From NCBI RefSeq assembly GCF_014905135.1, contig NZ_CP041406.1, positions 620,001-684,000 on the forward strand: a DNA stretch of 64,000 bases, written 5' to 3'. The stretch is from Sulfurimonas paralvinellae (GTDB lineage: Bacteria; Campylobacterota; Campylobacteria; Campylobacterales; Sulfurimonadaceae). The notes under the pieces are model-generated. The model saw only the letters and a list, made by a program, of their open reading frames with translations. It was not told where the DNA came from and searched no databases. Below, piece by piece: positions 19,028-28,170 of the stretch. Positions within the stretch are counted from its first letter, which is position 1. Every line of letters starts with the position of its first letter. The position numbers and the translations under genes were made by a program.

Positions 19028-19691
19028 AGTGATCATTGCCGAGAATCTCTCTCTTGCATATTCTGATGATGAAACGATTATAAATAAAGCCAATCTATCC
19101 ATAGACTCCGGCAGTTTTGTTTTTATTACCGGAGCGAGTGGTAGTGGAAAATCGACATTGCTGAAATCACTTTACGGAGCACTTAAACCAATTGAAGGAA
19201 GTTTGGTTGTCGGCGGTGTGGAACTTCGCGGTGTTTCTTCGACAAAGCTGAACTTTTTACGCAAGCACCTTGGAATCGTTTTTCAGGATTACAAACTTGT
19301 AAAAGAGTGGACAATTGAAAAAAACATCATGCTGCCGCTTATTATTAACGGTTATGAAAAAACAGTGACACAAAATCAGGTTGATTCGCTTTTGAAACAT
19401 GTGAAACTTCGTCATCAGGCAGGAAAATATCCTCAAGAACTCAGTGGTGGAGAGCAGCAGCGTGTGGCTATGGCAAGAGCATTGGCACACAATCCTATCT
19501 TAATACTTGCCGATGAGCCTACAGGTAACCTCGATGATTACTCATCACAACTTATATGGAATCTTCTTGAAGGTGCAAATGAACAGCTCAAGACAACTGT
19601 CATAGTTGTAACACACCACATTCCAGAGACAATGAAAACGGATTACAAGCATTATCATATAGAGTTTGGAGATATACGTGAAGTCATTTAA
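19020..19691 (+). CDS. ftsE: Cell-division ABC ATPase FtsE
   Basis: Cytoplasmic ATPase that with FtsX drives a periplasmic peptidoglycan hydrolase system at the septum. Seen: Walker [10 protein letters not shown] (38-46), signature [15 protein letters not shown], Walker [14 protein letters not shown] and the switch His in VVVTHH. 223 residues. Followed at once by ftsX and an EnvC-like gene, which fixes the identity against other small ABC ATPases such as LolD. Confidence 0.95.
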   Translation: MDKVIIAENLSLAYSDDETIINKANLSIDSGSFVFITGASGSGKSTLLKSLYGALKPIEGSLVVGGVELRGVSSTKLNFLRKHLGIVFQDYKLVKEWTIEKNIMLPLIINGYEKTVTQNQVDSLLKHVKLRHQAGKYPQELSGGEQQRVAMARALAHNPILILADEPTGNLDDYSSQLIWNLLEGANEQLKTTVIVVTHHIPETMKTDYKHYHIEFGDIREVI

Positions 19692-20490
19692 AAATCATCT
19701 CTCTTTAGTTATCGCACTTTTGAGTATTCTCTTTTCTCTTCAGATCTTTACGATTGTAGATAGAGCTATCGATGCTTATAAAGAAAATCTGGCACAAAAC
19801 TACTCCTTAGTTGTCGTGGCACAAAAAAGAGTTAATATTCCAAGCCTTTTAAACGGTAACAAGTTAGTTCAAAGTGTAACAGAACTCTCTGCAGACAGTG
19901 TCATTCAAAAACTCAACAGCGGTATCAGTAAACAAAATATGGAGTTGTTAAAACTAACACTGCCTAAATTCTATAAACTCAAACTAAAATACTACCCCTC
20001 ACCAAGTGAACTTGAAGATTTGACAAAATCACTGCTGCGAACACAGTCCATAGAGAAGGTGGAGACATTCTCTAAAACACATGATACAACATATAAACTG
20101 CTTCTGCTTTTTAAAACTGTCATTAGTGTCTTTGCCTTTACTGTTCTTGTCGTAACGGTACTGCTTATCTTTAAAGAACTTCGTATTTGGCAGTTCAAGC
20201 ATAATGAACGCATGAGTATTATGGGGCTCTTTGGTGCTCCTGTATGGCTGCGTTCGGCTGTACTTTTTCGACTTGCATTAGTCGATGCTCTCATTGCATC
20301 GCTACTGTCATTCGTGATTTTTTCATACCTTAGTGCAATGCCGTGGGTTGCAGAACAGTTTAATAATATAGGCATTCATATTGTCGTATTTGACAAAGTG
20401 TATGATTTTTTAATTATGCTCGGAGTTTCCATTGTAGTTTCTTTGTTGCTTGCGACTTTCATCGTTCTTGGACATAAAGAAGAGGTATGA
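19678..20490 (+). CDS. ftsX: Cell-division protein FtsX
   Basis: Four-TM inner-membrane partner of FtsE. Helix 1 lies at the N terminus (LVIALLSILFSLQIFTI), then a periplasmic loop of ~110 residues, then three helices from about 145 onward. GTG at 19678 is preferred: GGAG lies just upstream, while the TTG at 19666 has no site. It overlaps ftsE by 14 nt, and its TGA overlaps the next ATG. Confidence 0.93.
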   Translation: MKSFKNHLSLVIALLSILFSLQIFTIVDRAIDAYKENLAQNYSLVVVAQKRVNIPSLLNGNKLVQSVTELSADSVIQKLNSGISKQNMELLKLTLPKFYKLKLKYYPSPSELEDLTKSLLRTQSIEKVETFSKTHDTTYKLLLLFKTVISVFAFTVLVVTVLLIFKELRIWQFKHNERMSIMGLFGAPVWLRSAVLFRLALVDALIASLLSFVIFSYLSAMPWVAEQFNNIGIHIVVFDKVYDFLIMLGVSIVVSLLLATFIVLGHKEEV

Positions 20491-21713
20491 TGCATCGTTT
20501 CCTTCTGATTTTTGCCCTTCTTTTTGTTTCTTTGCATGCACAGGGTGAGATAGATAAAAAAATAAAAAAGACAAGCTCCAGGCTGCACTCTTACAGTAAG
20601 AACTACTCGAGTTTAAATAAAAAAATGGCAAAAACAGCCAAGGCGATACTACGCCAAAAAAGAGAACTTCTCAAACAAGACGCGTATCTAAAAAAATTAA
20701 AAGAGGAGCTTTTAAATAAAGAGAGCAGTTATAAAATAAATACAAAAGAGCTGCAACGTCTAAAAGAAGCACAAAACAGGCTCAAAAAAAGACAAAACAG
20801 ACTTGAAGAGGAGTTGGTCTTTGTCATTGCAAAAAGTGTTTCTCTCTCTGTAATACTCAATGAAGAGTATCCTGCAAATGAAAAGTCACTGATTGAACTT
20901 GAAGTGTTGAAATCGATGCTCAAAGAGTCACAGCAAAAAGCAAAACATCTCAGTGATCTTTATATCCAAAATTCAAAAATCATTCAAAATCTTCATGCTA
21001 AAACAGACACTATAGAAAAATCTATTGCTTCCATCGACAGTAAACGAAAAGAACTTTTAAAAAAACAGGCTGAGAACAAAAAAGCGCTCAAAAAATTGAA
21101 ACTTGCAAAATCCTCTTATAAAAGAGAGCTCAAAAAGCTTCTCAAACGTCAAAGTGAACTTAAAAAGACACTATCACAGCTTAATCTGATAAAAGTCGAT
21201 GAGATTAAAAAAGCAAAAGAGGAACAGGCTCGTAAAAAAGCTTTTGCTAAACAAAAAATTGTTTTAAATGAAAATCTTCCAAAAGTAAAAAAACACGGGA
21301 GTTCCTATCAGAGTGTCAGAACAATTCGATACAACGGACCAAAAACAATTGCACCTCTTTCAAGATATACTATTACAAAAAAATACGGAACCTATACGGA
21401 TCCAATTTATGGTATAAAAATTTTTAACGAATCAATTTCACTTAAACCCAAACAATTAAATTCTAAAGTAAAAACTGTCTTTAACGGTAAAGTTATCTAT
21501 GCGGACAAAACGGCTGTTTTAGACAATATTGTTATCGTTGAGCATAAAAACGGCCTTCATACTATTTATGCAAATCTTTCACAAATCGCACCAAATATAC
21601 GTAAAGGTAAAAAAGTCAAACGCGGAGCTGTCATAGGACGTGTCAGAGATGAACTTGTTTTTGAAGTGACACAAAAAAGTGCCCATATAAATCCTATACG
21701 ATTATTTAGGTAG
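20487..21713 (+). CDS. EnvC-like murein hydrolase activator (degenerate LytM domain)
   Basis: 408 residues: signal peptide (RFLLIFALLFVSLHAQ), a long Lys/Glu-rich coiled coil (about 25-250), then a C-terminal M23/LytM-type domain (about 300-405, GKVIYADKTAVLDNIVIVEHKNGLHTIYANLS). The LytM metal ligands are missing: the first HxxxD site is replaced (FNESISLKP) and the HxH site reads HTIYAN. That is what EnvC-type activators look like: they bind FtsX and switch on a separate amidase rather than cut peptidoglycan themselves. Immediately follows ftsEX, consistent with this. Confidence 0.88.
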   Translation: MMHRFLLIFALLFVSLHAQGEIDKKIKKTSSRLHSYSKNYSSLNKKMAKTAKAILRQKRELLKQDAYLKKLKEELLNKESSYKINTKELQRLKEAQNRLKKRQNRLEEELVFVIAKSVSLSVILNEEYPANEKSLIELEVLKSMLKESQQKAKHLSDLYIQNSKIIQNLHAKTDTIEKSIASIDSKRKELLKKQAENKKALKKLKLAKSSYKRELKKLLKRQSELKKTLSQLNLIKVDEIKKAKEEQARKKAFAKQKIVLNENLPKVKKHGSSYQSVRTIRYNGPKTIAPLSRYTITKKYGTYTDPIYGIKIFNESISLKPKQLNSKVKTVFNGKVIYADKTAVLDNIVIVEHKNGLHTIYANLSQIAPNIRKGKKVKRGAVIGRVRDELVFEVTQKSAHINPIRLFR

Positions 21714-21720
21714 TTTTAGA

Positions 21721-21726
21721 TATAAT
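21721..21726 (+). promoter_or_regulatory. -10 box for thrC
   Basis: TATAAT followed by CGCGAAAA, 31 nt before the thrC ATG. No recognisable -35 box. Confidence 0.6.
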
Positions 21727-21757
21727 CGCGAAAATTTTTTAAATAAAGAGAAATAGC

Positions 21758-23230
21758 ATGAACTTTATTCAAACACGTGGTGTTGATAATTCAAAACCAG
21801 AGAAAGTGACATTTTCAGAAGCAATACTAAGCCCAATTGCTTCATTTGGCGGTCTGTATGTACCGGAGAATCTTCCTAATTTGGGAGAAGCGTTTTTAAA
21901 CAAGCACCGCAACTCTTCTTATAAAACACTTGCAAAAGATATGCTTGACGCTTTTGCAATTGATATTGATTCTGCAGTGATAGACGAAGCGCTTAATTTG
22001 TATGATAAGTTTGATGATGCTTCCAATCCAGTTCCTGTTGTAAAAGTCAAAGAAAATCTTTATGTAAGCGAACTTTATCATGGTCCTACACGTGCTTTTA
22101 AAGATATGGCACTGCAGCCTTTTGGAATCGTGCTCTCTTCGATTGCGCAAAGATTGAATGAAAACTATCTTATCTTAGCGGCAACAAGTGGTGATACAGG
22201 TCCGGCAGCCTTGGAGACATTTAAAAACCGTGCAAATGTCAAAGTGGCTTGTTTGTATCCTGATGGCGGTACAAGTGATGTTCAGCGCTTGCAAATGGTT
22301 ACTGAAGATGCTGCCAATTTAAAAGTTATCGGTATTAACGGTGTCTTTGATGATGCACAGAGTGCACTCAAACGTCTTTTGGCGAGTGAGACATTCAAAA
22401 AAGCACTGCAGGAAAAAGATACGAAACTCTCTGCTGCAAATTCTGTGAACTTTGGACGTATTATCTTCCAAATTATCTATCATATTCACTCCTATCTGGA
22501 GCTTGTTCGTCAAAATGCCATTTCTATGGGTGAGAAAGTTTACCTCAATGTGCCTTCTGGTAACTTTGGAAATGCACTTGGTGGCTATTACGCTTGGAAA
22601 ATGGGACTTCCTGTTGAAAAAATAATCATATCTTCCAATGAAAACAATGTACTGACACGCCTCATTCGTGATGGAAAGTATGACCTGCGTGGATGTGAAG
22701 TTGTCAGTACAACATCACCGGCAATGGATATATTGAAATCTTCAAATGTTGAGAGAGTTCTGTTTGACCTTTTCGGAGAAGCACGAACAAAAGAGTTGAT
22801 GCTGAGCCTTGAAGAAAAGAACTTTTATGAGCTGCGTGAGGATGAACTCGCACGTCTGCGTGAGCTTTTTGATGCTGATTATTGTACGGGTGAAGAGGGT
22901 AAAAAATACATCAAAGAGACTTTTGAACAGTATGATTATCTTATGGACCCACATACTGCGACATGCATGAAATCATATGAAACATGTTCTAAAGATGATA
23001 TTAAAAGCATCATCTATTCAACAGCAGAGTGGACGAAATTTTCTCCGGTTATTGCCAATGCTCTGACGGGTGAAGTGGACACTAAAGACATTGATGCTCT
23101 TCAATCAATTGCAAAGGTGGCAAAACTGCAAATTCCATCGATGATCAATGAACTTTTCACAAAAGAGATAGCGCAAAAAACCGTTATTGAAAAAGAAGCC
23201 ATTGAAGAGGAGATACTTAAGTTTTTATAA
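21758..23230 (+). CDS. thrC: Threonine synthase
   Basis: PLP enzyme that converts O-phosphohomoserine to threonine. Seen: the PLP-lysine motif HGPTRAFKDMALQ (Lys115), the phosphate-cup AATSGDTGPAALE, and NVPSGNFGNALGGYYA. 490 residues, the longer form of the family. It has its own promoter and starts a monocistronic unit. Confidence 0.97.
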   Translation: MNFIQTRGVDNSKPEKVTFSEAILSPIASFGGLYVPENLPNLGEAFLNKHRNSSYKTLAKDMLDAFAIDIDSAVIDEALNLYDKFDDASNPVPVVKVKENLYVSELYHGPTRAFKDMALQPFGIVLSSIAQRLNENYLILAATSGDTGPAALETFKNRANVKVACLYPDGGTSDVQRLQMVTEDAANLKVIGINGVFDDAQSALKRLLASETFKKALQEKDTKLSAANSVNFGRIIFQIIYHIHSYLELVRQNAISMGEKVYLNVPSGNFGNALGGYYAWKMGLPVEKIIISSNENNVLTRLIRDGKYDLRGCEVVSTTSPAMDILKSSNVERVLFDLFGEARTKELMLSLEEKNFYELREDELARLRELFDADYCTGEEGKKYIKETFEQYDYLMDPHTATCMKSYETCSKDDIKSIIYSTAEWTKFSPVIANALTGEVDTKDIDALQSIAKVAKLQIPSMINELFTKEIAQKTVIEKEAIEEEILKFL

Positions 23231-23340
23231 CTTTTTATCTTTTATAAATGATATGCACTTCTTTCCTATAGTAATATTATTTAACGCATTAAGGCATAGT
23301 TAATTTATTTGATTGTAGAATTAGTCTATAGGATACTTTA

Positions 23341-23745
23341 ATGAATGAAACAATAGAAGATGAGTTAACAGAAAAGCGGAATATGCTTTACTATAATCAG
23401 CTTGTTATGAATGAGAGAAAAGCAAAATCTCATAAGACTGACAAGCATAAAAAAAAGAAGCAGAGTTTTGCTTCCCAAGAAGTAAACTTTAGAGATTTTC
23501 TGTATATACCAGAAGAGTGGGCTGCCGCTTTTTACGTTTTATATGGCGTAGGTGTCCCTTATCTTACTGGAGCTATTTTTCTTTTCTTTTTTGTAGCTCA
23601 CGGAAGTTATGAAAACTTCAAACTGCTCAATACAAATGCTTTTTTGATTATTTGGCTGATTGGGTATGAGATAGTAGCAATTGTTTCGCTTATTTGGATT
23701 CTTATTCTATATCTTCAGTATGATTCAGAGGAAGAGTATTACTAA
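23341..23745 (+). CDS. Two-TM membrane protein, unknown
   Basis: 134 residues. The N-terminal ~55 are charged and Lys-rich (HKTDKHKKKKQ), followed by EEWAAAFYVLYGVGVPYLTGAIFLFFFVA and a second helix (IIWLIGYEIVAIVSLIWILILYL), and an acidic tail. Both ends are probably cytoplasmic. No family recognised. It is preceded by a 110-nt gap and followed by a hairpin terminator, so it is monocistronic. Confidence 0.75.
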   Translation: MNETIEDELTEKRNMLYYNQLVMNERKAKSHKTDKHKKKKQSFASQEVNFRDFLYIPEEWAAAFYVLYGVGVPYLTGAIFLFFFVAHGSYENFKLLNTNAFLIIWLIGYEIVAIVSLIWILILYLQYDSEEEYY

Positions 23746-23763
23746 AAGAAAAATATTGCAGAG

Positions 23764-23781
23764 CTGAGTTTTATAACTCAG
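23764..23781. terminator. Hairpin terminator between convergent genes
   Basis: CTGAGTT (23764-23770), loop TTAT, AACTCAG (23775-23781). On the + strand TTGCTCTTTT follows; on the - strand a T-run follows after about 11 nt. The hairpin includes the last codons and stop of proC, so it probably ends transcription from both sides. Confidence 0.55.
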
Positions 23782-24529
23782 TTGCTCTTTTATAAGCTTT
23801 TTCAAGTGCACTTATACAGGCACTTCTAACATTTCCATCTTCGAGAGCAGAATAACCGGCAGCTGTTGTACCGCCTGGACTCATTACACCATCTTTTAAA
23901 AGTGCTGGATGAACATCTTGGATCAATTTTCCAAAACCATCAAACAGTCCACGCATAATAGCAAGGGCATCATCGCGTTTAAGACCCTGTTTGACGGCAC
24001 CATCTGCCAAGGCTTCCGCAATAAGAGCCAGATAAGCCGGACCGCTCCCTGCAAGAGCCGTTGCAATATCTATCTCTTTCTCACTTGCCAGCCAACGAGT
24101 AGAGCCAATAGAGTTAAAGAGTTCTATGGCCTCATCTTTGTAAGCAGCGTCACCTGTAAGTGTTGTCATGGATGCCCCAACGGATGCTGCGAGATTTGGC
24201 ATGGCTCGGACATAGGATTTTGCATTGAGGTTAGTCTGTAGTTTTTGAAGTGTTGTTCCTGCAAGGACTGAGTAGAGTACTGAAGCAGTTCCTTTTAGCT
24301 GTTTACCTACTTCTTCTACATTGGCAGGCTTTACACAAAGTATTATTATCTTGTCTGTTATATCAAAATCATTGAGAAGATTTTTGTCAATTTTTACATC
24401 CAAATCTTTTTCAAATGCATCAAGTTTTTGCTGATTTCTTCCGACAACTTCAATATAGTAGTTATCTTTGAGTCCTTTGGCAATACTGAGTGCCATATTG
24501 CCATTTCCGATAAAAGTGATAGTTTTCAT
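23771..24529 (-). CDS. proC: Pyrroline-5-carboxylate reductase
   Basis: Reduces pyrroline-5-carboxylate to proline with NAD(P)H. Seen: N-terminal Rossmann FIGNGNMALSIAKGL, the AGSGPAYLALIAEALADGAVKQGL block and the C-terminal VMSPGGTTAAGYSALEDGNVRSA signature. 252 residues. Divergent from proA across a 69-nt intergenic region, so two proline-pathway genes share one control region. Confidence 0.97.
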   Translation of the reverse strand: MKTITFIGNGNMALSIAKGLKDNYYIEVVGRNQQKLDAFEKDLDVKIDKNLLNDFDITDKIIILCVKPANVEEVGKQLKGTASVLYSVLAGTTLQKLQTNLNAKSYVRAMPNLAASVGASMTTLTGDAAYKDEAIELFNSIGSTRWLASEKEIDIATALAGSGPAYLALIAEALADGAVKQGLKRDDALAIMRGLFDGFGKLIQDVHPALLKDGVMSPGGTTAAGYSALEDGNVRSACISALEKAYKRATEL

Positions 24530-24598
24530 AAAAGTCCTAAATATTTTATGGTAGTATTATACCATTTATTGAATTTAATCATTTTGGAAGAGAAAAAT

Positions 24599-25831
24599 AT
24601 GGAAAAGTTTTTACAAGAAGCAAAAGCAGCAAGCAGAGTACTGAATACTCTCAGCGGTGCAGAGAAAAATGGGATATTAAAAGAGATGGCCGCAGCGTTG
24701 CGTGCCAATACAATGGAGTTGATGGAAGCTAATGCCAAAGATATGGCTGATGGAGAGAAAAATCAACTCTCTTCGGCTTTGATGGACAGACTCTTTTTAG
24801 ATGAAAAACGTATTGATGCAATGGCGGTTGCCATTGAAGAGATAGCAGGGCTTAAAGATCCTGTCGGGCGTGTTCTTGACGGCTGGGTAACCGAAGATGC
24901 TCTCAAAATAGAAAAAGTCTCTATTCCCATCGGAGTCATCGGGATTATATATGAATCTCGTCCGAATGTGACAAGTGATACGGCAGCACTCTGTTTTAAA
25001 AGCTCGAATGTTTGTGTTTTAAAAGGCGGGAAAGAGGCTGAAAATTCAAATCGCGCCATTGCGAAAGTATTACAGGCAACGTTAGAGAAGAACAATCTTC
25101 CGCGTGAGCTTATTTCTCTTATTCCAGATTCTTCACGTGAGGGTGTTGCAAAATTGATTAAGATGGATAAGTATGTAGATCTGATCATTCCTCGTGGCGG
25201 GGAAGGACTCATAAAATATGTCAGTCAAAATGCTACAGTCAGTGTTGTTAAGCATGATAAAGGGCAGTGTCATACTTACATAGATAAAGATGCAAAGATG
25301 GAGGATGCTGTAAAGATCGCTGTCAATGCAAAAGTACAGCGTCCCGGTGTATGTAATGCAATGGAGACACTTTTGGTCGATAAAGCAATCGCAAAAGAAG
25401 CATTGCCAAAACTAAAAGAAGCATTCGATAAAGAACATACTGACTTGAAAGGCTGCAGCCTCACGCAAGAGATCATTACAGTGGCTCACGCAAGTGATGA
25501 AGATTTCGATACAGAGTATTTGGCAAATATCTTAAATATAAAAGTAGTCGAAGGTGTCGAGGGTGCGATAGAGCATATTGTACGATTTGGTTCAGGTCAT
25601 TCAGAAGCAATCATAACAGAAAATATTACGACGGCTGAGAGCTTTTTAAACGGTATCGATGCAGCGGCGCTCTATGTCAATGCATCTACGCGTTTTACAG
25701 ATGGCGGGGCATTTGGTTTTGGTGCAGAAGTGGGGATATCTACAAACAAACTGCATGCCAGAGGACCAATGGGTATAGAAGGATTGACGACCTACAAGTA
25801 TAAAATTTATGGAAAAGGTCAGATAAGATAA
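24599..25831 (+). CDS. proA: Gamma-glutamyl phosphate reductase
   Basis: NADPH-dependent reduction of glutamyl phosphate in proline synthesis. Seen: GVIGIIYESRPNVTSDTAALCFKS, the catalytic Cys in VQRPGVCNAMETLL, and ASTRFTDGGAFGFGAEVGISTNKLHARGPMG at the C terminus. The frame is open back to 24428, but that would run into divergent proC. The ATG at 24599, behind GGAAGAG, gives the usual 410 residues. Coupled to the Crp/Fnr gene by a TAATG overlap. Confidence 0.97.
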   Translation: MEKFLQEAKAASRVLNTLSGAEKNGILKEMAAALRANTMELMEANAKDMADGEKNQLSSALMDRLFLDEKRIDAMAVAIEEIAGLKDPVGRVLDGWVTEDALKIEKVSIPIGVIGIIYESRPNVTSDTAALCFKSSNVCVLKGGKEAENSNRAIAKVLQATLEKNNLPRELISLIPDSSREGVAKLIKMDKYVDLIIPRGGEGLIKYVSQNATVSVVKHDKGQCHTYIDKDAKMEDAVKIAVNAKVQRPGVCNAMETLLVDKAIAKEALPKLKEAFDKEHTDLKGCSLTQEIITVAHASDEDFDTEYLANILNIKVVEGVEGAIEHIVRFGSGHSEAIITENITTAESFLNGIDAAALYVNASTRFTDGGAFGFGAEVGISTNKLHARGPMGIEGLTTYKYKIYGKGQIR

Positions 25832-26475
25832 TGCAGAGTGTTAATGAATTACGAGATATTACTTTTTTTGAAAATCTCTCTACCGAAGAGTTGGAACAGT
25901 TAGCAACAATCTCACGCAAGCGAAAGTTTTCAAAAGGTGAAATTCTGTTTTATGAAAAAGATGAAGCACGTTTTTTAACGTTGCTCACTGAGGGCATTTT
26001 AAAAGTTTACAAGACAGATCCCAAGAATAATGAGATAGTCCTGCATCGGTTCAATCCAAAATCACTGGTCGCAGAGATGGCTGTCTTTGAAGAGATGCCA
26101 TACCCGGCTTCAGCTGCTTTTGAGACAGATGGAGAAGTTATAGAAATCGATTTTGTAAAATTTAAAGAGAACTTTTTATGTAATCCCGAGATTGCATTTG
26201 CATTTTTTAAATCACTTACGCAAAAGATAAAGTATCTCGAAGGTGTTATTGCACTCAATATCGTTCTTGATTCGACAGCAAGAGTTGCAAAGTATATCTG
26301 TGAAAATGAAGAAGCACTTGAAATGAAACACAATCAGCTTGCCCAGTATTTACATATGACACCTGAAACACTCTCTCGAATTTTTAAAAAATTTGCAAAA
26401 CTCGGTTTCATTGTGAAAGAGGGCAGTTCTTATAAAATAGAAAATAAAGAGGCTTTATCAATACTTTTTGAATAA
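25831..26475 (+). CDS. Crp/Fnr-family regulator, candidate NO/O2 sensor (DNR/NNR-like)
   Basis: 214 residues: an effector-binding beta-roll (about 10-120), a dimer helix (about 125-150) and a C-terminal winged helix (HNQLAQYLHMTPETLSRIFKKFAKLGF). The recognition helix TPETLSRIFKKF has the E..SR pattern of FNR/DNR-type proteins, which read TTGAT half-sites. There is no N-terminal cysteine cluster as in Fnr, so direct Fe-S oxygen sensing is unlikely; DNR-like heme/NO sensing is the better guess. It ends 12 nt before an FNR/DNR box controlling the next operon. Regulation of the nearby nir/nor genes is inferred from position and boxes. Confidence 0.85.
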   Translation: MQSVNELRDITFFENLSTEELEQLATISRKRKFSKGEILFYEKDEARFLTLLTEGILKVYKTDPKNNEIVLHRFNPKSLVAEMAVFEEMPYPASAAFETDGEVIEIDFVKFKENFLCNPEIAFAFFKSLTQKIKYLEGVIALNIVLDSTARVAKYICENEEALEMKHNQLAQYLHMTPETLSRIFKKFAKLGFIVKEGSSYKIENKEALSILFE

Positions 26476-26487
26476 TTTAGTTGATTA

Positions 26488-26529
26488 TTGATATATGTCA
26501 ACATGCGCTTTATCTTATTGAATTACAAT
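26488..26529 (+). promoter_or_regulatory. FNR/DNR box and -10 box of the DUF2249 operon
   Basis: TTGATATATGTCAA (26488-26501) is TTGAT-N4-GTCAA, one base from the FNR consensus. TACAAT (26524-26529) follows with the box centred at about -41.5, the class II activator position. The gene starts at 26563. Confidence 0.8.
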
Positions 26530-26562
26530 CCGAAATATATTTATTAAGATAAAGGATTTTTT

Positions 26563-26910
26563 ATGACGTATATTCCTGAAGATGCACAAAAGATTGCAGT
26601 AGAAGGTGCTACAGTTGATTTTTATAAACTACAAAAAGATGGAGAAAGTACATACTACTTCGATTCTTCTAAAGAAGGACCCCCACACCCGATGGTAAAT
26701 GCGATGGCAGGACTAGGGCTTATTAAAGGAACAAATGATACGTTAGTCATGATAAACCATAAAGCGCCTGGAGGACTTTTTGCAAAACTTGAAGATGATG
26801 TACATTATGATGTCGAAGATCTGCCTGACGGGCTTGTAAAAGTTGTGTTTTCATACAATTCCAATGCACAAAGTGAATCAGATTTGACACAAACTAGCTG
26901 TGGCGGTTGA
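26563..26910 (+). CDS. DUF2249-like small protein with C-terminal Cys-Gly-Gly
   Basis: 115 residues, soluble. The core PPHPMVNAMAGLGLIKGTNDTLVMINHKAPGGLFAKL...YDVEDLPDGLVKVVFSY has the DUF2249 pattern (PP.PM, a central D/N-H-x-P motif, and an E-x-L-x-D-G strand). DUF2249 proteins have a TusA-like fold and recur in NO-stress and denitrification loci; their biochemistry is unsettled. The protein ends SCGG, a lone Cys two residues from the end. RBS AAAGGA. First gene of a three-gene operon with its own FNR/DNR box. Confidence 0.8.
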   Translation: MTYIPEDAQKIAVEGATVDFYKLQKDGESTYYFDSSKEGPPHPMVNAMAGLGLIKGTNDTLVMINHKAPGGLFAKLEDDVHYDVEDLPDGLVKVVFSYNSNAQSESDLTQTSCGG

Positions 26911-26921
26911 GATAATAGCCA

Positions 26922-28157
26922 ATGATGAAAATATCGCAAGATTTTGCGCCTCCTTTTAAACTCATTGCTCCTTTTTTTATCATTGGGGGCTTTTTTTATA
27001 TTTTGGCAACATTAGCCGTTTTTCTAGTTCACGCACAAGATTTAGTATATACATCACCTGTAGTTATCAGTTTTACACATCTGTTCTTATTGGGCTTTGT
27101 AATGATGACTATTTTTGGTGCTATGGCTCAACTTGTTCCTGTTGTGCTTGAAGTAGGGCATTTTGGTGTAGAACTCTTTTATGCTATTTGGACGCTTCTT
27201 CTTATTGGCACACTGCTGATGGTATTTGGATTTTTATATTCACCTGCTTTACTGCCTTACGGCGGAATGGTAGTGCTTATCAGTATGATGATATTTGTTG
27301 GTGAAATATTCTTAACAATCAAAAAAGTAAAAAAACTTAACTTGGTAATGAGCAGTGTTTTAATATCAAATACATTTTTATTTTTTGGAATTATTTTTGG
27401 TCTCTTAATGGCACTTTCGTATGCAGGAACAATCTCTTTGGATATTTCTCAAATGCTTCGAGCTCATGTTTACTCTGTGATTGGCGGTTATATAGGTATT
27501 ACAATTATGGGACTTTCCATTGTTTTGGTACCAATGTTTACACTTTCACATAGTTTTTCATTAACACCGCTTAGAATATCAATAACATTGATGAGTATGG
27601 GTGTTGCGAGTGTTATAGGATCTGCACTGTTTGATGTAGAATTTTTAGAATATCTAGGCTATTTTTTATCATTTTTATCGTTGCCGTTTTATTTTTATAT
27701 TATTTATATCATCTATAAAACGCGACCTAGAAAAGAGAATGATATTTACGCCATATCTATGATGTTCGCATATTCCGCAATGCTGGCAGCATTCTTTTTG
27801 GCTATAGTATATTTTGCACTGCATAAAGAGGTGTTCTTATTGGCATCTGCATGGGTGTTCTTTTTTGGATTTTTTGGATTTATGATTACGGGGCATATCT
27901 ACAAAATAATTCCATTCTTGGTTTGGTTTGAAAGATTTTCTCCGTTAGTCGGAAAACAAAAAATCCCGATGCTTGTAGATATGGTGCCCCAAAGAAGTTC
28001 TCAGGCACAGTTTGTGTTTTCAACTGTAGGTGTAGTGTTGGTAACATTTGCTATTTTAACAAAGAGTGAGACTTTATTACATGGAGGTGCATCATTCTTA
28101 CTGTTTGGTGCGCTTGCTTTTGTTCGAAGTATGCTCTATATGATAAATTTTAAATAA
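26922..28157 (+). CDS. Polytopic membrane protein, NnrS / heme-copper-oxidase subunit I-like
   Basis: 411 residues, about twelve TM helices. Motifs such as SFTHLFLLGFVMMTIFGAMAQLVPVVL, RAHVYSVIGGYIGITIMG and TGHIYKIIPFLVWFERFSPLVG recall the NnrS and stand-alone heme-copper subunit I-like proteins, with His residues at helix ends that could bind heme. NnrS protects Rhodobacter and Vibrio from NO-related metal stress. I assign the superfamily likeness only. It starts 11 nt after the DUF2249 gene and ends 13 nt before the DUF59 gene, all under one FNR/DNR-type promoter. Confidence 0.8.
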   Translation: MMKISQDFAPPFKLIAPFFIIGGFFYILATLAVFLVHAQDLVYTSPVVISFTHLFLLGFVMMTIFGAMAQLVPVVLEVGHFGVELFYAIWTLLLIGTLLMVFGFLYSPALLPYGGMVVLISMMIFVGEIFLTIKKVKKLNLVMSSVLISNTFLFFGIIFGLLMALSYAGTISLDISQMLRAHVYSVIGGYIGITIMGLSIVLVPMFTLSHSFSLTPLRISITLMSMGVASVIGSALFDVEFLEYLGYFLSFLSLPFYFYIIYIIYKTRPRKENDIYAISMMFAYSAMLAAFFLAIVYFALHKEVFLLASAWVFFFGFFGFMITGHIYKIIPFLVWFERFSPLVGKQKIPMLVDMVPQRSSQAQFVFSTVGVVLVTFAILTKSETLLHGGASFLLFGALAFVRSMLYMINFK

Positions 28158-28170
28158 ACAGGAGAATAAT

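Noticed and set aside
24428-24598. N-terminal extension of ProA to 24428
   Set aside because: It would run antisense into proC; the ATG at 24599 has a good ribosome-binding site and the usual length.
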